Assembly: GCF_918797525.1 (NCBI RefSeq)
Contig: NZ_OU963893.1
Span: 1 to 64,000 of the forward strand
From: an unidentified bacterial endosymbiont
Lineage (GTDB): Bacteria; Pseudomonadota; Gammaproteobacteria; Enterobacterales; Enterobacteriaceae
Reading direction: 5' to 3'
Length of the DNA stretch: 64,000 nt
Positions within the stretch are counted from its first letter, which is position 1. Each line of letters opens with the position of its first letter. Position numbers and translations under genes: made by a program. Below the pieces are notes generated by a model. That model was not told the origin of the DNA, did no database searches, and saw nothing but the letters and a program-made list of their open reading frames with translations. Of this stretch, positions 7,288 to 17,533 are shown piece by piece.

Positions 7288-8322
7288 ATGAATCATGCGA
7301 TTACGATGGGTATTTTCTGGCATTTGATAGGCGCAGCCAGTGCGGCCTGTTTCTATGCCCCGTTTAAAAAGGTTAAACATTGGTCATGGGAAACCATGTG
7401 GTCCGTTGGTGGTACCGTGTCATGGCTGATTTTGCCGTGGACCATTAGCGCCATGCTGCTCCCGGATTTCTGGGGCTACTTCTCCTCTTTCAACGCTTCC
7501 ACCCTGCTGCCGGTGTTTCTGTTTGGCGCAATGTGGGGCATCGGCAACATCAACTATGGCCTCACCATGCGCTATCTCGGCATGTCGATGGGGATTGGTA
7601 TTGCGATTGGTATTACCCTGATTGTCGGCACGCTGATGACGCCCATTCTTAACGGCAACTTCGACGTGCTGATCAATACGCAGGGCGGGCGAATGACACT
7701 GCTCGGTGTGCTGGTCGCGGTGATAGGCGTAGGTATCGTTACCCGCGCAGGCCAGCTCAAAGAGCGCAAAATGGGCATCCGGGCCGAAGACTTTAATCTG
7801 CAGAAAGGTCTGCTGTTGGCGGTGATGTGCGGCATCTTTTCCGCAGGGATGTCCTTTGCGATGAACGCCGCCAAACCGATGCATGAAGCCGCCGCTGCGC
7901 TGGGCGTTGATCCCCTGTATGTTGCGCTACCGAGCTATGTGGTGATCATGGGCGGCGGCGCGCTGGTTAACCTCGGGTACTGCTTCATTCGCCTGGCAAA
8001 AGTGAAGAGCTTGTCGGTAAAAGCGGACTTTTCGCTGGCAAAATCGCTCATCATTACCAATGCTCTGCTCTCTGCGCTTGGCGGACTGATGTGGTATCTG
8101 CAGTTTTTCTTCTACGCCTGGGGCCACGCCAGCATTCCGGCGCAGTATGACTACATGAGCTGGATGCTGCATATGAGCTTCTACGTACTGTGCGGCGGGC
8201 TGGTTGGCCTGGTGCTAAAGGAGTGGAAAAACGCCGGGCGTCGGCCAGTGAGCGTGCTGAGTCTGGGCTGCGTGGTGATTATTATCGCAGCCAATATTGT
8301 CGGCCTCGGCATGGCGAACTGA
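7288..8322 (+). CDS. rhaT: L-rhamnose-proton symporter
   Basis: 344 residues, the E. coli RhaT length, with about ten hydrophobic segments and the N-terminal signature [18 protein letters not shown]. This inner-membrane permease imports L-rhamnose with a proton. The start is preceded by GAGGA. Its TGA at 8320-8322 directly abuts the rhaR stop on the other strand. With the neighbouring ABC transporter collapsed (14050-14731), RhaT appears to be the only rhamnose importer in the window. Confidence 0.97.
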   Translation: MNHAITMGIFWHLIGAASAACFYAPFKKVKHWSWETMWSVGGTVSWLILPWTISAMLLPDFWGYFSSFNASTLLPVFLFGAMWGIGNINYGLTMRYLGMSMGIGIAIGITLIVGTLMTPILNGNFDVLINTQGGRMTLLGVLVAVIGVGIVTRAGQLKERKMGIRAEDFNLQKGLLLAVMCGIFSAGMSFAMNAAKPMHEAAAALGVDPLYVALPSYVVIMGGGALVNLGYCFIRLAKVKSLSVKADFSLAKSLIITNALLSALGGLMWYLQFFFYAWGHASIPAQYDYMSWMLHMSFYVLCGGLVGLVLKEWKNAGRRPVSVLSLGCVVIIIAANIVGLGMAN

Positions 8323-9168
8323 TTACGCGGCCTTTCGGCTACGATGACGCCACTGCACTGGCGTCATCCCCACCTCACGATTGAACACCACCGAAAAATA
8401 GTTGCTGTCCTCAAAACCACAGCGCATCGCCACTTCACTGACCATCAGTTCCGTATGCTGTAGCAAGTACTGGGCATGGCAGATGCGCAGTTGGCGTAAA
8501 TAGTGGTTCACCGTCATCCCGGTCTGGGCGCGGAACTGCTGGCGTAGCGTACGTTCGCTGCATTGCTCCTGCTCGCAGAATTTCTCCAGTACGAAGCTCT
8601 TGTTCAGGCTACCCGCAAGGGTAGTGATCAGCTTATCCAGCAGCGCGTCCTGGGGGGCACAAGGGTTATCGCTAGCGTAACGGTGGCGCTTTAGCGTCAT
8701 CGCCAACTGGGCAAAAAGCAGCTCCGCCATTGGGTTAGCGACGGCATCACGCTTCTGGCTCTCCTGCTCCAGAAGCGAAATAATCTGCCGCGCCTGAGTC
8801 ATGCCGTTACTGCTTAAACGCCAGTGCGCAGGGCTTTTCACATCAAGAAAACCGGGAATAGTGCTCGCCCAGTCGACGTTGAGTTTCAGCCTGTCCGGAC
8901 AGTAAATGACGTTCTGTAACACCAGATCGTTGACCGAGGCGTAGGAGTGTTTATCTTCGGCGCGGATGTAAAACAGATCCCCTCGTGTAATGCGATATGG
9001 CCGGTCGTTGAGAACGTGCAAGCCATTGCCTCGCCATACCAGCACCAGCTCACAGAACTCATGAGTATGCTCTGCAAAGACGTTTTGCGGATAGCGATCG
9101 GCCACCGCGACGGCCTGAGCGGCGGAGGCAAAAAAATCGTCTTTGCGTAGGATTAACTGAGCGGCCAC
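8323..9168 (-). CDS. rhaR: RhaR, rhamnose-responsive activator of rhaSR
   Basis: 281 residues. An N-terminal cupin sugar-binding domain (about 15-130, with [15 protein letters not shown]) is followed by a C-terminal AraC-type double HTH (about 180-275, with [16 protein letters not shown] and [19 protein letters not shown]). RhaR binds L-rhamnose and activates transcription of rhaSR. It lies downstream of rhaS on the same strand across a 73-bp gap and is convergent with rhaT without any spacer. Confidence 0.95.
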   Translation of the reverse strand: MAAQLILRKDDFFASAAQAVAVADRYPQNVFAEHTHEFCELVLVWRGNGLHVLNDRPYRITRGDLFYIRAEDKHSYASVNDLVLQNVIYCPDRLKLNVDWASTIPGFLDVKSPAHWRLSSNGMTQARQIISLLEQESQKRDAVANPMAELLFAQLAMTLKRHRYASDNPCAPQDALLDKLITTLAGSLNKSFVLEKFCEQEQCSERTLRQQFRAQTGMTVNHYLRQLRICHAQYLLQHTELMVSEVAMRCGFEDSNYFSVVFNREVGMTPVQWRHRSRKAA

Positions 9169-9241
9169 ACCACAACCTCAACGGCGAATAACCTGACATT
9201 ATTACCCTTTTTGCGGCAAAAAAACGGTGACTGCTCTCGCG

Positions 9242-10078
9242 TTACTGAAGTGATGCATCCTTACCCTGACGAATATCGCGCGGGGACCAGCTAAACTCGC
9301 GGCGAAAGAGGGTCGAAAAGTGATTACTGTCGCCAAAACCACAGCGGTAGGCAATATCCGTAACACTATCGTCAGTATGGCGCAGCAAGTGACGCGCTTT
9401 GATCAACCGCAAACGGTTAAGATAACGCTGAGGCGTCAGCCCGGTATGGTGCTTAAGCTGGCGGTGCAGGGTACGCAGCGACAGGGAAAAATTATCAGCC
9501 AGCGTTTCCCAGCAAACGTCCTCGGCGAAATGCTCCTCCAGCCAGGCCATCAGTTGCGTCAGCCGCGCGTCGTTATTTTCCAGCCCTTCCACCAGGCTTC
9601 CACGGCGCAGCAGCACCAGCAGCTGCATAAACAGCAGTTCACGGGTGGCAATGGCATGGGTTTCCTGTCCGTCCTCGCTCTTCTCCATCTGGCTTACCAA
9701 CTGTCGCACCTGCGATAGCGTGGACTGATTCACCCGCCAGTGCGACGGGTAGTGTCCATCCTTCTCCTGCGGTAGCAGTTGATTGAGGCCAGAGAGGAAC
9801 TGGAACGCCTCCGGGGAACGATAGAGAACATTGGTCAGGCACAGATTATCGGTATGTTCATACAAATGTCTGTCGTGATCGCGAACGAAGCATACCGTCC
9901 CCCCGCTGATGGTGTACGGCTGGCCGTTAAACACATGAATGCCCGTACCCTGTTCGACGATCACAATTTCATGGAAATCATGATGATGTTCCGGAAATGC
10001 AGCCTGAGGGAGCCGTGGCTCTATCGCGACAGGCGAACCTCCCGAAGGAAAAAAATCCACGCTGTGTAGTACGGTCAT
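9242..10078 (-). CDS. rhaS: RhaS, rhamnose-responsive activator of rhaBAD and rhaT
   Basis: 278 residues from [14 protein letters not shown] at 10078, the E. coli length; the frame extends to 10273 but that part is the divergent promoter region. Cupin domain ([20 protein letters not shown]) and AraC-type DNA-binding domain ([37 protein letters not shown]). RhaS activates rhaBAD and rhaT with L-rhamnose. A candidate RhaS site lies in front of rhaB. rhaS is transcribed divergently from rhaBAD, with rhaR following. Confidence 0.96.
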   Translation of the reverse strand: MTVLHSVDFFPSGGSPVAIEPRLPQAAFPEHHHDFHEIVIVEQGTGIHVFNGQPYTISGGTVCFVRDHDRHLYEHTDNLCLTNVLYRSPEAFQFLSGLNQLLPQEKDGHYPSHWRVNQSTLSQVRQLVSQMEKSEDGQETHAIATRELLFMQLLVLLRRGSLVEGLENNDARLTQLMAWLEEHFAEDVCWETLADNFSLSLRTLHRQLKHHTGLTPQRYLNRLRLIKARHLLRHTDDSVTDIAYRCGFGDSNHFSTLFRREFSWSPRDIRQGKDASLQ

Positions 10079-10092
10079 AACGGCCCCACCAA

Positions 10093-10107
10093 TGAGAAAT
10101 ATTCTCA
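10093..10107. promoter_or_regulatory. 15-bp palindrome in the rhaS leader
   Basis: TGAGAA-ATA-TTCTCA is a perfect inverted repeat starting 15 bases upstream of the rhaS start codon. It would form a small hairpin in the rhaS mRNA leader or serve as a protein-binding site. No known role is recognised. Confidence 0.3.
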
Positions 10108-10252
10108 GAATAGTAATTAAGGGCTTAAAGACTGACCTTAAATTTTCGGCAGTAAAGGTCGCAAAAACTGTCCGTTTTTTAAGAAACGGGCACAAAGATC
10201 GTGAAATGCGGACACCATCACATTGCCTGCCAACCCCTTGATGACTGGAAAC

Positions 10253-10268
10253 TGTGAACTCTCTCACG
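10253..10268. promoter_or_regulatory. CRP site of rhaBAD
   Basis: TGTGA-ACTCTC-TCACG lies three bases upstream of the RhaS operator, the same arrangement as the main CRP site of E. coli rhaBAD. Confidence 0.75.
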
Positions 10269-10271
10269 TTC

Positions 10272-10321
10272 ATCTTTGCTTTCTTGCCAGCCCCAGATTT
10301 CGTCTGTCAGTGGCGAGAAGG
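10272..10321. promoter_or_regulatory. RhaS operator of rhaBAD
   Basis: Two 17-bp half-sites, ATCTTTGCTTTCTTGCC (10272-10288) and TGTCAGTGGCGAGAAGG (10305-10321), are separated by 16 bp. They align closely with the E. coli rhaI1/rhaI2 half-sites, including the spacing. The second should border the rhaBAD -35 region. Confidence 0.82.
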
Positions 10322-10378
10322 TGTCTTTTTCGTCCCTTTCTTACACTCATTACCAATGACTTAAAGAAGGACCCGACC

Positions 10379-11848
10379 ATGACTTTTCGCCATTGTGTGG
10401 CCGTCGATTTAGGCGCATCCAGCGGCCGCGTCATGCTGGCCACGTATGACGGTAACCAGCGCACGCTTTCGCTTCGCGAAATGCACCGTTTTGCCAACTG
10501 CCTGCAAAAACAGGAGGGTTTTGATACCTGGGATATCGACGGCCTGGAGACCGAGATCCGCGCGGGACTGAACCATGTCTGCAATGAAGGCATTCTTATC
10601 GACAGCATTGGCATTGATACCTGGGGCGTGGATTACGTGCTGCTGGGCCGTGATGGCGAGCGTGTCGGCCTGCCCGTCTCCTATCGTGACAAGCGTACCG
10701 AAGGCCTGATGGCGGATGCCATCGCTCAACTGGGTAAAAAGCGTATTTACGGGCGCAGCGGTATTCAGTTCCTGCCCTTCAATACGCTCTTCCAACTGCG
10801 TGCGCTAATGGAGCAGCAGCCAGACGTTGCCGCGACCGTCGCCCATGTGCTACTGATCCCGGACTATTTCAGCTACCGCCTGACCGGCTGCATGAACTGG
10901 GAATACACCAACGCCACCACCACTCAACTGGTGAATATCAACGCCGACAGCTGGGATGAAACCCTGCTGGACTGGACCGGCGCATCGCCCGCCTGGTTTG
11001 GCGCGCCCACCCATCCGGGTAATGTGATCGGTCAGTGGATTTGTCCGCAAGGTAACCACATTCCGGTGGTCGCGGTCGCCAGCCACGATACCGCCAGCGC
11101 GGTGATCGCCTCACCGCTCGCCAGTAAAGATGCCGCTTACCTCTCCTCCGGAACCTGGTCATTGATGGGCTTTGAGAGCAAAACGCCCTATACCTGCGAG
11201 GCGGCCCTGGCGGCAAATATCACCAACGAAGGTGGGGCAGAAGGCCGCTATCGGGTGCTGAAGAACATCATGGGGCTATGGCTGCTTCAGCGCGTGCTGA
11301 AAGAGCAAAACATTCGCGATCTGCCTGCGCTTATCGCAGAAACCGAAAAGCTCCCCCCCTGCAGCTTCCTGATTAATCCAAACGACGATCGCTTTATCAA
11401 CCCAACGCACATGAGTGCCGAAATCCAGGCTGCCTGTGTCGAGGCAGGCCTGGCGGTTCCCTCTACCCCCGCCGAACTGGCGCGCTGCATTTTTGACAGC
11501 CTCGCCCTGCTGTATGCCGACGTGCTGAGCGAGCTGGCTGAGCTACGCGGCAAGCCGTTTAGCCAACTGCATATCGTCGGCGGCGGCTGCCAGAACCGGT
11601 TGCTAAACCAGCTTTGTGCCGATGCCTGCGGCATCACCGTGATTGCGGGCCCGGTTGAGGCCTCCACGCTCGGGAATATCGGCGTTCAACTGATGGCGCT
11701 TGATGAACTGGCAAGCGTTGACGATTTCCGCTCGGTGGTGACGGAGAACTACAGCCTGACCACCTTTACACCCAATCCCTGCCATGAAATTGCACGCTAT
11801 CGGGAGCAGTTTCAGCAAAAACGTCTGACAAAGGAGCTTTGCGCATGA
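10379..11848 (+). CDS. rhaB: L-rhamnulokinase
   Basis: 489 residues from [20 protein letters not shown], equal to E. coli RhaB; the start has AAGAAGGA upstream, and the longer frame to 10223 runs back through the RhaS and CRP sites. A FGGY-type kinase with the N-terminal phosphate-binding loop DLGASSGR, a substrate segment [15 protein letters not shown] and a C-terminal ATP-binding segment [13 protein letters not shown]. It phosphorylates L-rhamnulose to rhamnulose-1-phosphate. First gene of rhaBAD; its stop overlaps the rhaA start. Confidence 0.97.
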   Translation: MTFRHCVAVDLGASSGRVMLATYDGNQRTLSLREMHRFANCLQKQEGFDTWDIDGLETEIRAGLNHVCNEGILIDSIGIDTWGVDYVLLGRDGERVGLPVSYRDKRTEGLMADAIAQLGKKRIYGRSGIQFLPFNTLFQLRALMEQQPDVAATVAHVLLIPDYFSYRLTGCMNWEYTNATTTQLVNINADSWDETLLDWTGASPAWFGAPTHPGNVIGQWICPQGNHIPVVAVASHDTASAVIASPLASKDAAYLSSGTWSLMGFESKTPYTCEAALAANITNEGGAEGRYRVLKNIMGLWLLQRVLKEQNIRDLPALIAETEKLPPCSFLINPNDDRFINPTHMSAEIQAACVEAGLAVPSTPAELARCIFDSLALLYADVLSELAELRGKPFSQLHIVGGGCQNRLLNQLCADACGITVIAGPVEASTLGNIGVQLMALDELASVDDFRSVVTENYSLTTFTPNPCHEIARYREQFQQKRLTKELCA

Positions 11849-13104
11849 CCACTCAATTAGAACAAGCCTGGGACCTGGCTAAACAGCGTTTCGCCGCCGT
11901 CGGTGTGGATGTCGAAGAGGCACTGCACCAGCTCGACCGCCTGCCTGTCTCCATGCACTGCTGGCAGGGCGATGACGTCGCTGGTTTCGAAAATCCGGGC
12001 GGTTCGCTGACGGGTGGCATTCAGGCTACCGGCAACTACCCGGGTAAAGCGCGCAACGCTACCGAACTGCGCGCCGACCTGGAGCTGGCGCTGAGCCTGA
12101 TCCCCGGTCCAAAACGCCTCAATCTGCATGCGATCTATCTCGAATCCGACGAGCCGGTCGCGCGCAATGAAATTAAACCGGAACACTTTACGAACTGGGT
12201 ACAGTGGGCGAAAGCCAACAAACTGGGGCTGGATTTTAACCCTTCCTGCTTCTCGCACCCGCTGAGCGCCGACGGCTTTACCCTGGCGCATGCCAACGAT
12301 GAAATCCGCCAGTTCTGGATTGACCACGTGAAGGCCAGCCGCCGCGTCTCGGCGTATTTTGGCGAGCAGCTTGGCACACCATCGGTGATGAACATCTGGA
12401 TCCCGGACGGCATGAAAGACATCACCGTCGACCGTCTGGCACCACGTCAGCGCCTGCTGGCCGCGCTGGATGAAGCGATTAGCGAAAAACTGAACCCGGC
12501 GCACCACATCGACGCCGTGGAGAGCAAGCTGTTCGGTATTGGCGCAGAAAGCTATACCGTCGGCTCGAACGAGTTCTACATGGGTTACGCCACCAGCCGC
12601 CAGACGGCACTGTGCCTGGATGCGGGTCACTTCCACCCGACAGAGGTTATCTCCGACAAAATCTCCGCCGCCATGCTCTACGTCCCGCGTCTGCTGCTGC
12701 ACGTTAGCCGCCCGGTGCGTTGGGATAGCGACCACGTGGTGCTGCTGGATGACGAAACCCAGGCCATCGCCAGCGAAATTATCCGTCATGACCTGTTCGA
12801 CCGCGTGCACATTGGCCTCGACTTCTTTGATGCCTCCATCAACCGTATCGCAGCCTGGGTTATCGGCACCCGCAACATGAAGAAAGCCCTGCTGCGCGCC
12901 CTGTTGGAGCCAACCTCTGCGTTGAAACAGCTGGAAGAGAAAGGCGACTACACCGCACGCCTGGCGCTGCTTGAAGAGCAAAAATCCCTGCCGTGGCAGG
13001 CAGTGTGGGAAATGTACTGCCAGCGCAACGATGCCCCGGTAGGTAGCCAGTGGCTGGATAACGTACGGGCATATGAGAAAAACGTGCTGGAAAAGCGCGG
13101 GTAA
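11845..13104 (+). CDS. rhaA: L-rhamnose isomerase
   Basis: 419 residues from [20 protein letters not shown], the E. coli length; the ATG at 11845 overlaps the rhaB TGA (ATGA) and has AAGGAG upstream. A TIM-barrel metalloenzyme; metal-site segments include [35 protein letters not shown] and [13 protein letters not shown]. It converts L-rhamnose to L-rhamnulose in the cytoplasm. Middle gene of rhaBAD, fully intact. Confidence 0.97.
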   Translation: MTTQLEQAWDLAKQRFAAVGVDVEEALHQLDRLPVSMHCWQGDDVAGFENPGGSLTGGIQATGNYPGKARNATELRADLELALSLIPGPKRLNLHAIYLESDEPVARNEIKPEHFTNWVQWAKANKLGLDFNPSCFSHPLSADGFTLAHANDEIRQFWIDHVKASRRVSAYFGEQLGTPSVMNIWIPDGMKDITVDRLAPRQRLLAALDEAISEKLNPAHHIDAVESKLFGIGAESYTVGSNEFYMGYATSRQTALCLDAGHFHPTEVISDKISAAMLYVPRLLLHVSRPVRWDSDHVVLLDDETQAIASEIIRHDLFDRVHIGLDFFDASINRIAAWVIGTRNMKKALLRALLEPTSALKQLEEKGDYTARLALLEEQKSLPWQAVWEMYCQRNDAPVGSQWLDNVRAYEKNVLEKRG

Positions 13105-13136
13105 CCCCCTTATCGCGATAACTGGAAAAGAAAATT

Positions 13137-13967
13137 ATGCAGACCATTACCCATTCCTGGTTCGTCCAGGGCATGATCAAAGCCACCTCCGACGCCTGGC
13201 TGAAAGGCTGGGACGAGCGCAACGGCGGCAACCTGACGCTGCGCCTGGATGACGCCGATATCGAGCCGTTCGCGGCCGACTTCCACCTTAAGCCGCGCTA
13301 TATCGCCCTGAGCCAGCCGATGCCGCTACTCGCTAACACGCCGTTCATCGTCACCGGTTCCGGCAAATTTTTCCGCAACGTCCAGCTTGACCCGCAGGCC
13401 AACCTCGGGGTGGTGAAAGTGGACAGCGACGGCGCGGGCTACCACATTCTGTGGGGGCTGACGGATGACGCAGTACCGACCTCTGAGCTACCAGCACACT
13501 TCCTCTCCCACTGCGAGCGCATCAAGGCGACCCACGGCAAAGACCGGGTGATCATGCACTGCCACGCGACTAACCTGATCGCCCTGACCTACGTGCTGGA
13601 AAACAGTGCGGATTTCATCACCCGCAAACTGTGGGAAGGCAGCACCGAGTGTCTGGTGGTGTTCCCGGACGGCGTAGGCATTCTGCCGTGGATGGTGCCG
13701 GGTACTGACGAAATCGGCCAGGCCACCGCAGTCGATATGCAAAAACATTCTCTGGTGCTGTGGCCGTTCCACGGCGTATTCGGCAGCGGCCCGACGCTGG
13801 ATGAAACCTTTGGCCTGATCGACACTGCCGAGAAGTCGGCTGAAGTGCTGGTGAAAGTTTACGCCATGGGCGGCATGAAGCAGACCATCACCCGTGAAGA
13901 ACTGATTGCGCTGGGCAAACGCTTCGGTGTCACCCCCATGCAGTCAGCGTTAGATCTGTACCTCTAA
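13137..13967 (+). CDS. rhaD: rhamnulose-1-phosphate aldolase
   Basis: 276 residues (E. coli 274). A class II aldolase of the fuculose-1-phosphate/ribulose-phosphate epimerase family. Zinc ligands His141 and His143 are in VIMHCHATN and His212 in LWPFHGVFG; the phosphate-binding segment is GGNLTLR near residue 30. It cleaves L-rhamnulose-1-phosphate into dihydroxyacetone phosphate and L-lactaldehyde. Last gene of rhaBAD. The lactaldehyde would be the substrate of the fucO-like reductase at 14765. Confidence 0.96.
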   Translation: MQTITHSWFVQGMIKATSDAWLKGWDERNGGNLTLRLDDADIEPFAADFHLKPRYIALSQPMPLLANTPFIVTGSGKFFRNVQLDPQANLGVVKVDSDGAGYHILWGLTDDAVPTSELPAHFLSHCERIKATHGKDRVIMHCHATNLIALTYVLENSADFITRKLWEGSTECLVVFPDGVGILPWMVPGTDEIGQATAVDMQKHSLVLWPFHGVFGSGPTLDETFGLIDTAEKSAEVLVKVYAMGGMKQTITREELIALGKRFGVTPMQSALDLYL

Positions 13968-14049
13968 AACATCGCGCCCCGCTCACTGAGACGGGGCGAA
14001 AAAACACCTGCAATCCCTACACCTCACTCAATCTCGTGGAGTAAAAGCA

Positions 14050-14343
14050 ATGAATAAAAAGATAAGCTTGATCCTCACCGTTGCCGCTCTGGCGTTGTCC
14101 GGTTCCGCGTTAGCAGAAGTTAAAATCGCCCTGGTGGCGAAGTCCCTGGGAAATGGATTCTTCGAGGCAGCGAACACTGGCGCACAGGAGGCAGCCAAAG
14201 AGTTAGGTGATGTAAAAGTGATTTATACCGGCCCGACCACAACGACTGCCGAAGGGCTGATGGTCGCCGAATATTCGGCGGGTGAGGCGACGGCGGAAAC
14301 TATCGTCAGCGCGGCCAGCGGTGCCAAACAGGAGGCGGCATAA
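14050..14343 (+). pseudogene. rhamnose ABC transporter remnant: binding-protein N-terminus fused to ATPase C-terminus
   Basis: 97 residues in an open frame with a good ribosome binding site (GGAG). Residues 1-22 are a signal peptide (ending SGSALA). Residues 23-67 (VKIALVAKSLGNGFFEAANT to YTGPTTTTAEG) are the start of an RbsB/RhaS-type periplasmic sugar-binding protein, normally about 330 residues. From about residue 68 the sequence LMVAEYSAGEATAETIVSAA reads like the C-terminus of the partner ATPase. This is best explained by one deletion removing most of both genes while keeping the frame. The fused product should be unable to bind sugar or ATP. It sits where a binding-protein/ATPase/permease/permease operon would follow rhaBAD. 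Confidence 0.75.
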
Positions 14344-14344
14344 C

Positions 14345-14731
14345 ATGCTCAATCTCCTGTTAAAACACCGCGAAGCGCTGCTGGGGGCGGTCATTGTGCT
14401 GATGATCGCCGCCATTGGCAGCCGCGTACCGTCGTTTATTGCCCCAGGCAATCTGGTGGAGATGTTTAACGATACGTCCATTCTTATCATTCTCGCGCTC
14501 GGGCAGATGATGGTGCTGCTGGCAGTGCTTGGCGGGATCAATATCCTCGGTGGTTCCGGCAGCATGGTGGGCGTGATTATTGCCGCCTTCCTGATGGGGC
14601 TGGTGACGTTTGGCCTGAGCCTGCTCAACGTGCCCGGCATTGTGATGTCGGTGATTATCGGCTCAATGCTGATCGTAGTGATTTCGCTGCCGATCCTTAC
14701 GCGGCGGGTTATGTCACGAAAACGGATTTAA
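14345..14731 (+). pseudogene. rhamnose ABC transporter remnant: two permeases fused by deletion
   Basis: 128 residues from the ATG one base after the previous stop, with AGGAGG upstream. Residues 1-58 (LLLKHREALLGAVIVLMIAA to LALGQMMVLL) match the start of a sugar ABC permease. Residues from about 59 (VLGGINILGGSGSMVGVIIA to RRVMSRKRI) match the end of such a permease, probably the second of the usual pair. About 200 central residues are missing, including the cytoplasmic coupling loop. With the preceding fusion this implies two in-frame deletions in a four-gene transporter. Alternatively both halves come from one permease with an internal deletion. Confidence 0.72.
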
Positions 14732-14764
14732 ATTACCCAAAAAATCATATTAAGGAGAATTATC

Positions 14765-15913
14765 ATGAGCTTTATGTTGGCCTTGCCAAAAATCAGCCTG
14801 CACGGCACGGGCGCAATCGGCGATATGGTCAATCTGGTGGCGAACAAGCAGTGGGGTAAAGCTCTGATTGTTACCGACGGCCAGTTGGTGAAGCTGGGCC
14901 TGCTCGACAGCCTGTTTACCGCGCTGGATGCCCATCAGATGTCGTATCACCTGTTCGACGAGGTGTTTCCAAACCCGACCGAAGCGCTGGTGCAAAAAGG
15001 GTTCACGGCTTATCAGGAGGCGGAATGTGATTACGTGATTGCCTTTGGCGGCGGCAGCCCAATTGATACCGCTAAAGCGATCAAAATTCTTACCGCCAAC
15101 CCGGGTCCGTCCACTGCCTACTCCGGCGTGGGTAGAGTGACCAACGCGGGCGTGCCGCTGGTTGCGATCAACACCACCGCTGGCACGGCGGCGGAGATGA
15201 CCAGTAACGCGGTCATTATTGACGCCGCGCGTCAGGTGAAAGAGGTGATTATCGACCCAAACATCATCCCGGATATTGCCGTGGATGACGCCAGCGTGAT
15301 GCTCAATATTCCGGCATCCGTTACCGCAGCCACCGGCATGGACGCGTTAACTCACGCCATTGAGGCTTTCGTTTCCGTAGGGGCGCACCCGCTGACCGAT
15401 GCCAATGCGCTGGAAGCGATTCGCCTGATCGCCCTCTGGCTGCCAAAAGCGGTCGACGATGGTCACAGTCTTGAAGCACGGGAACAGATGGCGTTTGGTC
15501 AGTACCTGGCGGGCATGGCCTTTAACAGCGCCGGTCTGGGGTTGGTGCACGCCCTGGCGCATCAACCGGGGGCGACCCATAATCTGCCACACGGTGTGTG
15601 TAACGCCATCCTGCTGCCGATCATCGAAAACTTTAACCGTCCGAACGCCGTTGCCCGCTTTGCCCGCGTGGCGCAGGCGATGGGCGTTGATACGCGCGGC
15701 ATGAGCGATGAAATCGCAAGCATGTCGGCCATCCAGGCAATTCGTGACCTGAGCACCCGCGTCGGTATTCCGTCCGGCTTCAGCCAGCTTGGCGTAACCA
15801 AAGCGGATATCGAAGGCTGGCTGGATAAAGCCCTCGCCGACCCGTGCGCACCGTGCAACCCGCGCACCGCCAGCCGCGATGACGTCCGTGAGCTGTACCT
15901 GGAGGCATTATGA
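14765..15913 (+). CDS. fucO: FucO-like iron-dependent lactaldehyde reductase
   Basis: 382 residues, the length of E. coli FucO but clearly diverged from it. A group III iron alcohol dehydrogenase: NAD-binding [12 protein letters not shown] near residue 98 and TTAGTAAE near 140; iron ligands Asp/His in [11 protein letters not shown] and two His in [16 protein letters not shown]. It would reduce L-lactaldehyde from RhaD to 1,2-propanediol. RBS AAGGAG. The stop overlaps the rhaM start (ATGA), placing it in the rhamnose operon. Confidence 0.88.
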   Translation: MSFMLALPKISLHGTGAIGDMVNLVANKQWGKALIVTDGQLVKLGLLDSLFTALDAHQMSYHLFDEVFPNPTEALVQKGFTAYQEAECDYVIAFGGGSPIDTAKAIKILTANPGPSTAYSGVGRVTNAGVPLVAINTTAGTAAEMTSNAVIIDAARQVKEVIIDPNIIPDIAVDDASVMLNIPASVTAATGMDALTHAIEAFVSVGAHPLTDANALEAIRLIALWLPKAVDDGHSLEAREQMAFGQYLAGMAFNSAGLGLVHALAHQPGATHNLPHGVCNAILLPIIENFNRPNAVARFARVAQAMGVDTRGMSDEIASMSAIQAIRDLSTRVGIPSGFSQLGVTKADIEGWLDKALADPCAPCNPRTASRDDVRELYLEAL

Positions 15914-16224
15914 TCCGCAAGGCCTTTGTGATGCAGGTTAACCCGGATGCGCACGAGGAGTACCAGCGCCGCCACAACCCGATATGGCCGGAGCTGGAAG
16001 CGGTGCTGAAGGCCCACGGCGCCCACCATTACGCGATTTATCTTGATAAAGAGCGCAACCTGTTGTTCGCCACGGTGGAAATTGAGTCGCAAGCGCGCTG
16101 GGACGCGGTCGCTAATACCGAGATCTGCCAGCGCTGGTGGAAACACATGCGCGACGTCATGCCGTCGAACCCGGACAATAGCCCGGTGAGTGCGGAACTG
16201 GAAGAGGTGTTTTACCTCGCCTGA
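15910..16224 (+). CDS. rhaM: L-rhamnose mutarotase
   Basis: 104 residues, the E. coli length, beginning [20 protein letters not shown], with the catalytic His22 in [10 protein letters not shown] and the conserved [18 protein letters not shown] near the C-terminus. It interconverts alpha and beta anomers of L-rhamnose. It overlaps fucO by four bases and its 3' end overlaps the convergent rafB by 13 bases. Confidence 0.96.
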   Translation: MIRKAFVMQVNPDAHEEYQRRHNPIWPELEAVLKAHGAHHYAIYLDKERNLLFATVEIESQARWDAVANTEICQRWWKHMRDVMPSNPDNSPVSAELEEVFYLA

Positions 16225-17489
16225 TCGGTTAAGGCTGCCGCACCTGCGGCAGCCGCAATTTCCTGCCTGCTGCTCAGCGTAAACGCCGACACCGCCGTTA
16301 TCGCCAGCACAAAACAGCCCAGCATCAGATAGGTCTCCTGAAAGCCGATCCGGTCATACATATTCCCGGCAAAGGCGGAGAGAAAAATTGCCGCCGACTG
16401 CTTGGCGAACTGGAAGCCAATCAGGTAGATAGTGGCCGACAGTCGCGTATCAAACACTCCAGTAATGTATTTGAACGCGCCCACCAGCAGGAACGGCACT
16501 TCCAGCGCGTGCAGCATTTTCAGGGCAATCACCTCCACCGCATTCGTGGCAAACGAGGAGCCGATAATGCGCGTCGCCATGATTAACCCGGCAATCAGTA
16601 ACGTATTTTTTGCACCGATGCGGTTGATTATCCACGGCGAGCAAAACATGATTATCGCATTACATATCTCCCCCGCCGTTGTGGCAAAACCAAAAGCACG
16701 GGTCCCTTCCTGCGCAGTGGCAAAGAAGGTTTTGAAGAAGGTGGCGAACTGCTGGTCGAAGACGTCATAAACGCAGGCCACGCCAATCACGTAGAGGATA
16801 AACATCCACATTCTGCGCTGGCGGAACAGGCTAAACACGGTTTTGGCGGTGATTTGCGGCTGGTTAGCGCCTAAGGCATTCATCACCTGCGCCGTCTGAT
16901 TCGGCTTCGGCTTCGCCACCACTAACAGTATCAGCAGCAGCAGCGCGGCGGCTGAACCCATCCAGAAGACATACGACGGATCGATGCCAAACAAGATCCC
17001 GCCCGTCGAGGCACACAGCCCCCAACCGAGACAGCCAAACATACGCGCCTTGCCGTATTCAAAGAAGCTGTTGCGGCTCACGCGTTCAATGTAGGCCTCA
17101 ATCGCCCCGGAGCCCGCCGAGAAGACAAACCCGATATACAGACCGCCGCTCAGCGCTCCCAACCAGATGCTGGATTTCAGCAAGGGTGCGAAAACGTACA
17201 GGAAGAAGGGCGCGAACAAAAACAGCAATACCGCAATAATCCATAGCAGGTGTTTCTTCAACCCCAGTTTATCCGAGATAACCCCCAGCACCGGCTGAAA
17301 AGCAATAGCCGAGAGCGAGATGCAGGAGAAGACTATTCCGGTGTGGGTTTTGTTCAGGCCGATGATGTCCGACAGCCAGATCGGCAGGAACGGAAAGCAA
17401 GTCGCCATAATGAAGAAATAGAGAAAGAAAAACAGCCCGAAGATCCAGAAATTAGGGTTGTCTTTGTGGGTACAGGTTGTTGTGTTCAT
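16212..17489 (-). CDS. rafB: LacY/RafB-type galactoside-proton symporter
   Basis: 425 residues from [20 protein letters not shown]; upstream codons to 17531 are not needed. Twelve predicted membrane segments of the oligosaccharide-proton symporter family. LacY-type key residues are kept: Glu and Arg in [19 protein letters not shown] and the His/Glu pair in [17 protein letters not shown]. It probably imports raffinose or melibiose. It follows the alpha-galactosidase on the same strand, as in raf operons. Substrate preference is inferred from the neighbour. Confidence 0.88.
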   Translation of the reverse strand: MNTTTCTHKDNPNFWIFGLFFFLYFFIMATCFPFLPIWLSDIIGLNKTHTGIVFSCISLSAIAFQPVLGVISDKLGLKKHLLWIIAVLLFLFAPFFLYVFAPLLKSSIWLGALSGGLYIGFVFSAGSGAIEAYIERVSRNSFFEYGKARMFGCLGWGLCASTGGILFGIDPSYVFWMGSAAALLLLILLVVAKPKPNQTAQVMNALGANQPQITAKTVFSLFRQRRMWMFILYVIGVACVYDVFDQQFATFFKTFFATAQEGTRAFGFATTAGEICNAIIMFCSPWIINRIGAKNTLLIAGLIMATRIIGSSFATNAVEVIALKMLHALEVPFLLVGAFKYITGVFDTRLSATIYLIGFQFAKQSAAIFLSAFAGNMYDRIGFQETYLMLGCFVLAITAVSAFTLSSRQEIAAAAGAAALTDQAR

Positions 17490-17533
17490 TATTTTTATCC
17501 TTAACGGCGGGCCGGTTACGCGGCCCATCACCC

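Larger units (their letters stand above)
10079..10378. promoter_or_regulatory. divergent rhaSR / rhaBAD promoter region
   Basis: This 300-bp gene-free stretch separates rhaS from rhaB. On the rhaB side it has a CRP site and a two-half-site RhaS operator. On the rhaS side it has inverted repeats (GACCTTA at 10134 with TAAAGGTC at 10153; CCGTTT/AAACGG at 10172-10189) in the area where RhaR and RNA polymerase would act. The RhaR half-sites were not assigned. Confidence 0.8.

Noticed and set aside
10079-10273. N-terminal extension of RhaS to 10273
   Set aside because: It crosses the divergent promoter and part of the RhaS operator; the start at 10078 gives the exact family length.
11857-12981. 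374-codon frame antisense to rhaA
   Set aside because: It mirrors rhaA codon usage and lies fully inside an intact metabolic gene.
13975-13998. CGCCCCG...CGGGGCG hairpin after rhaD as a terminator
   Set aside because: It is followed by A residues, not T, on the plus strand, so it is not a standard terminator in that direction, and the T-run precedes the stem on the minus strand.
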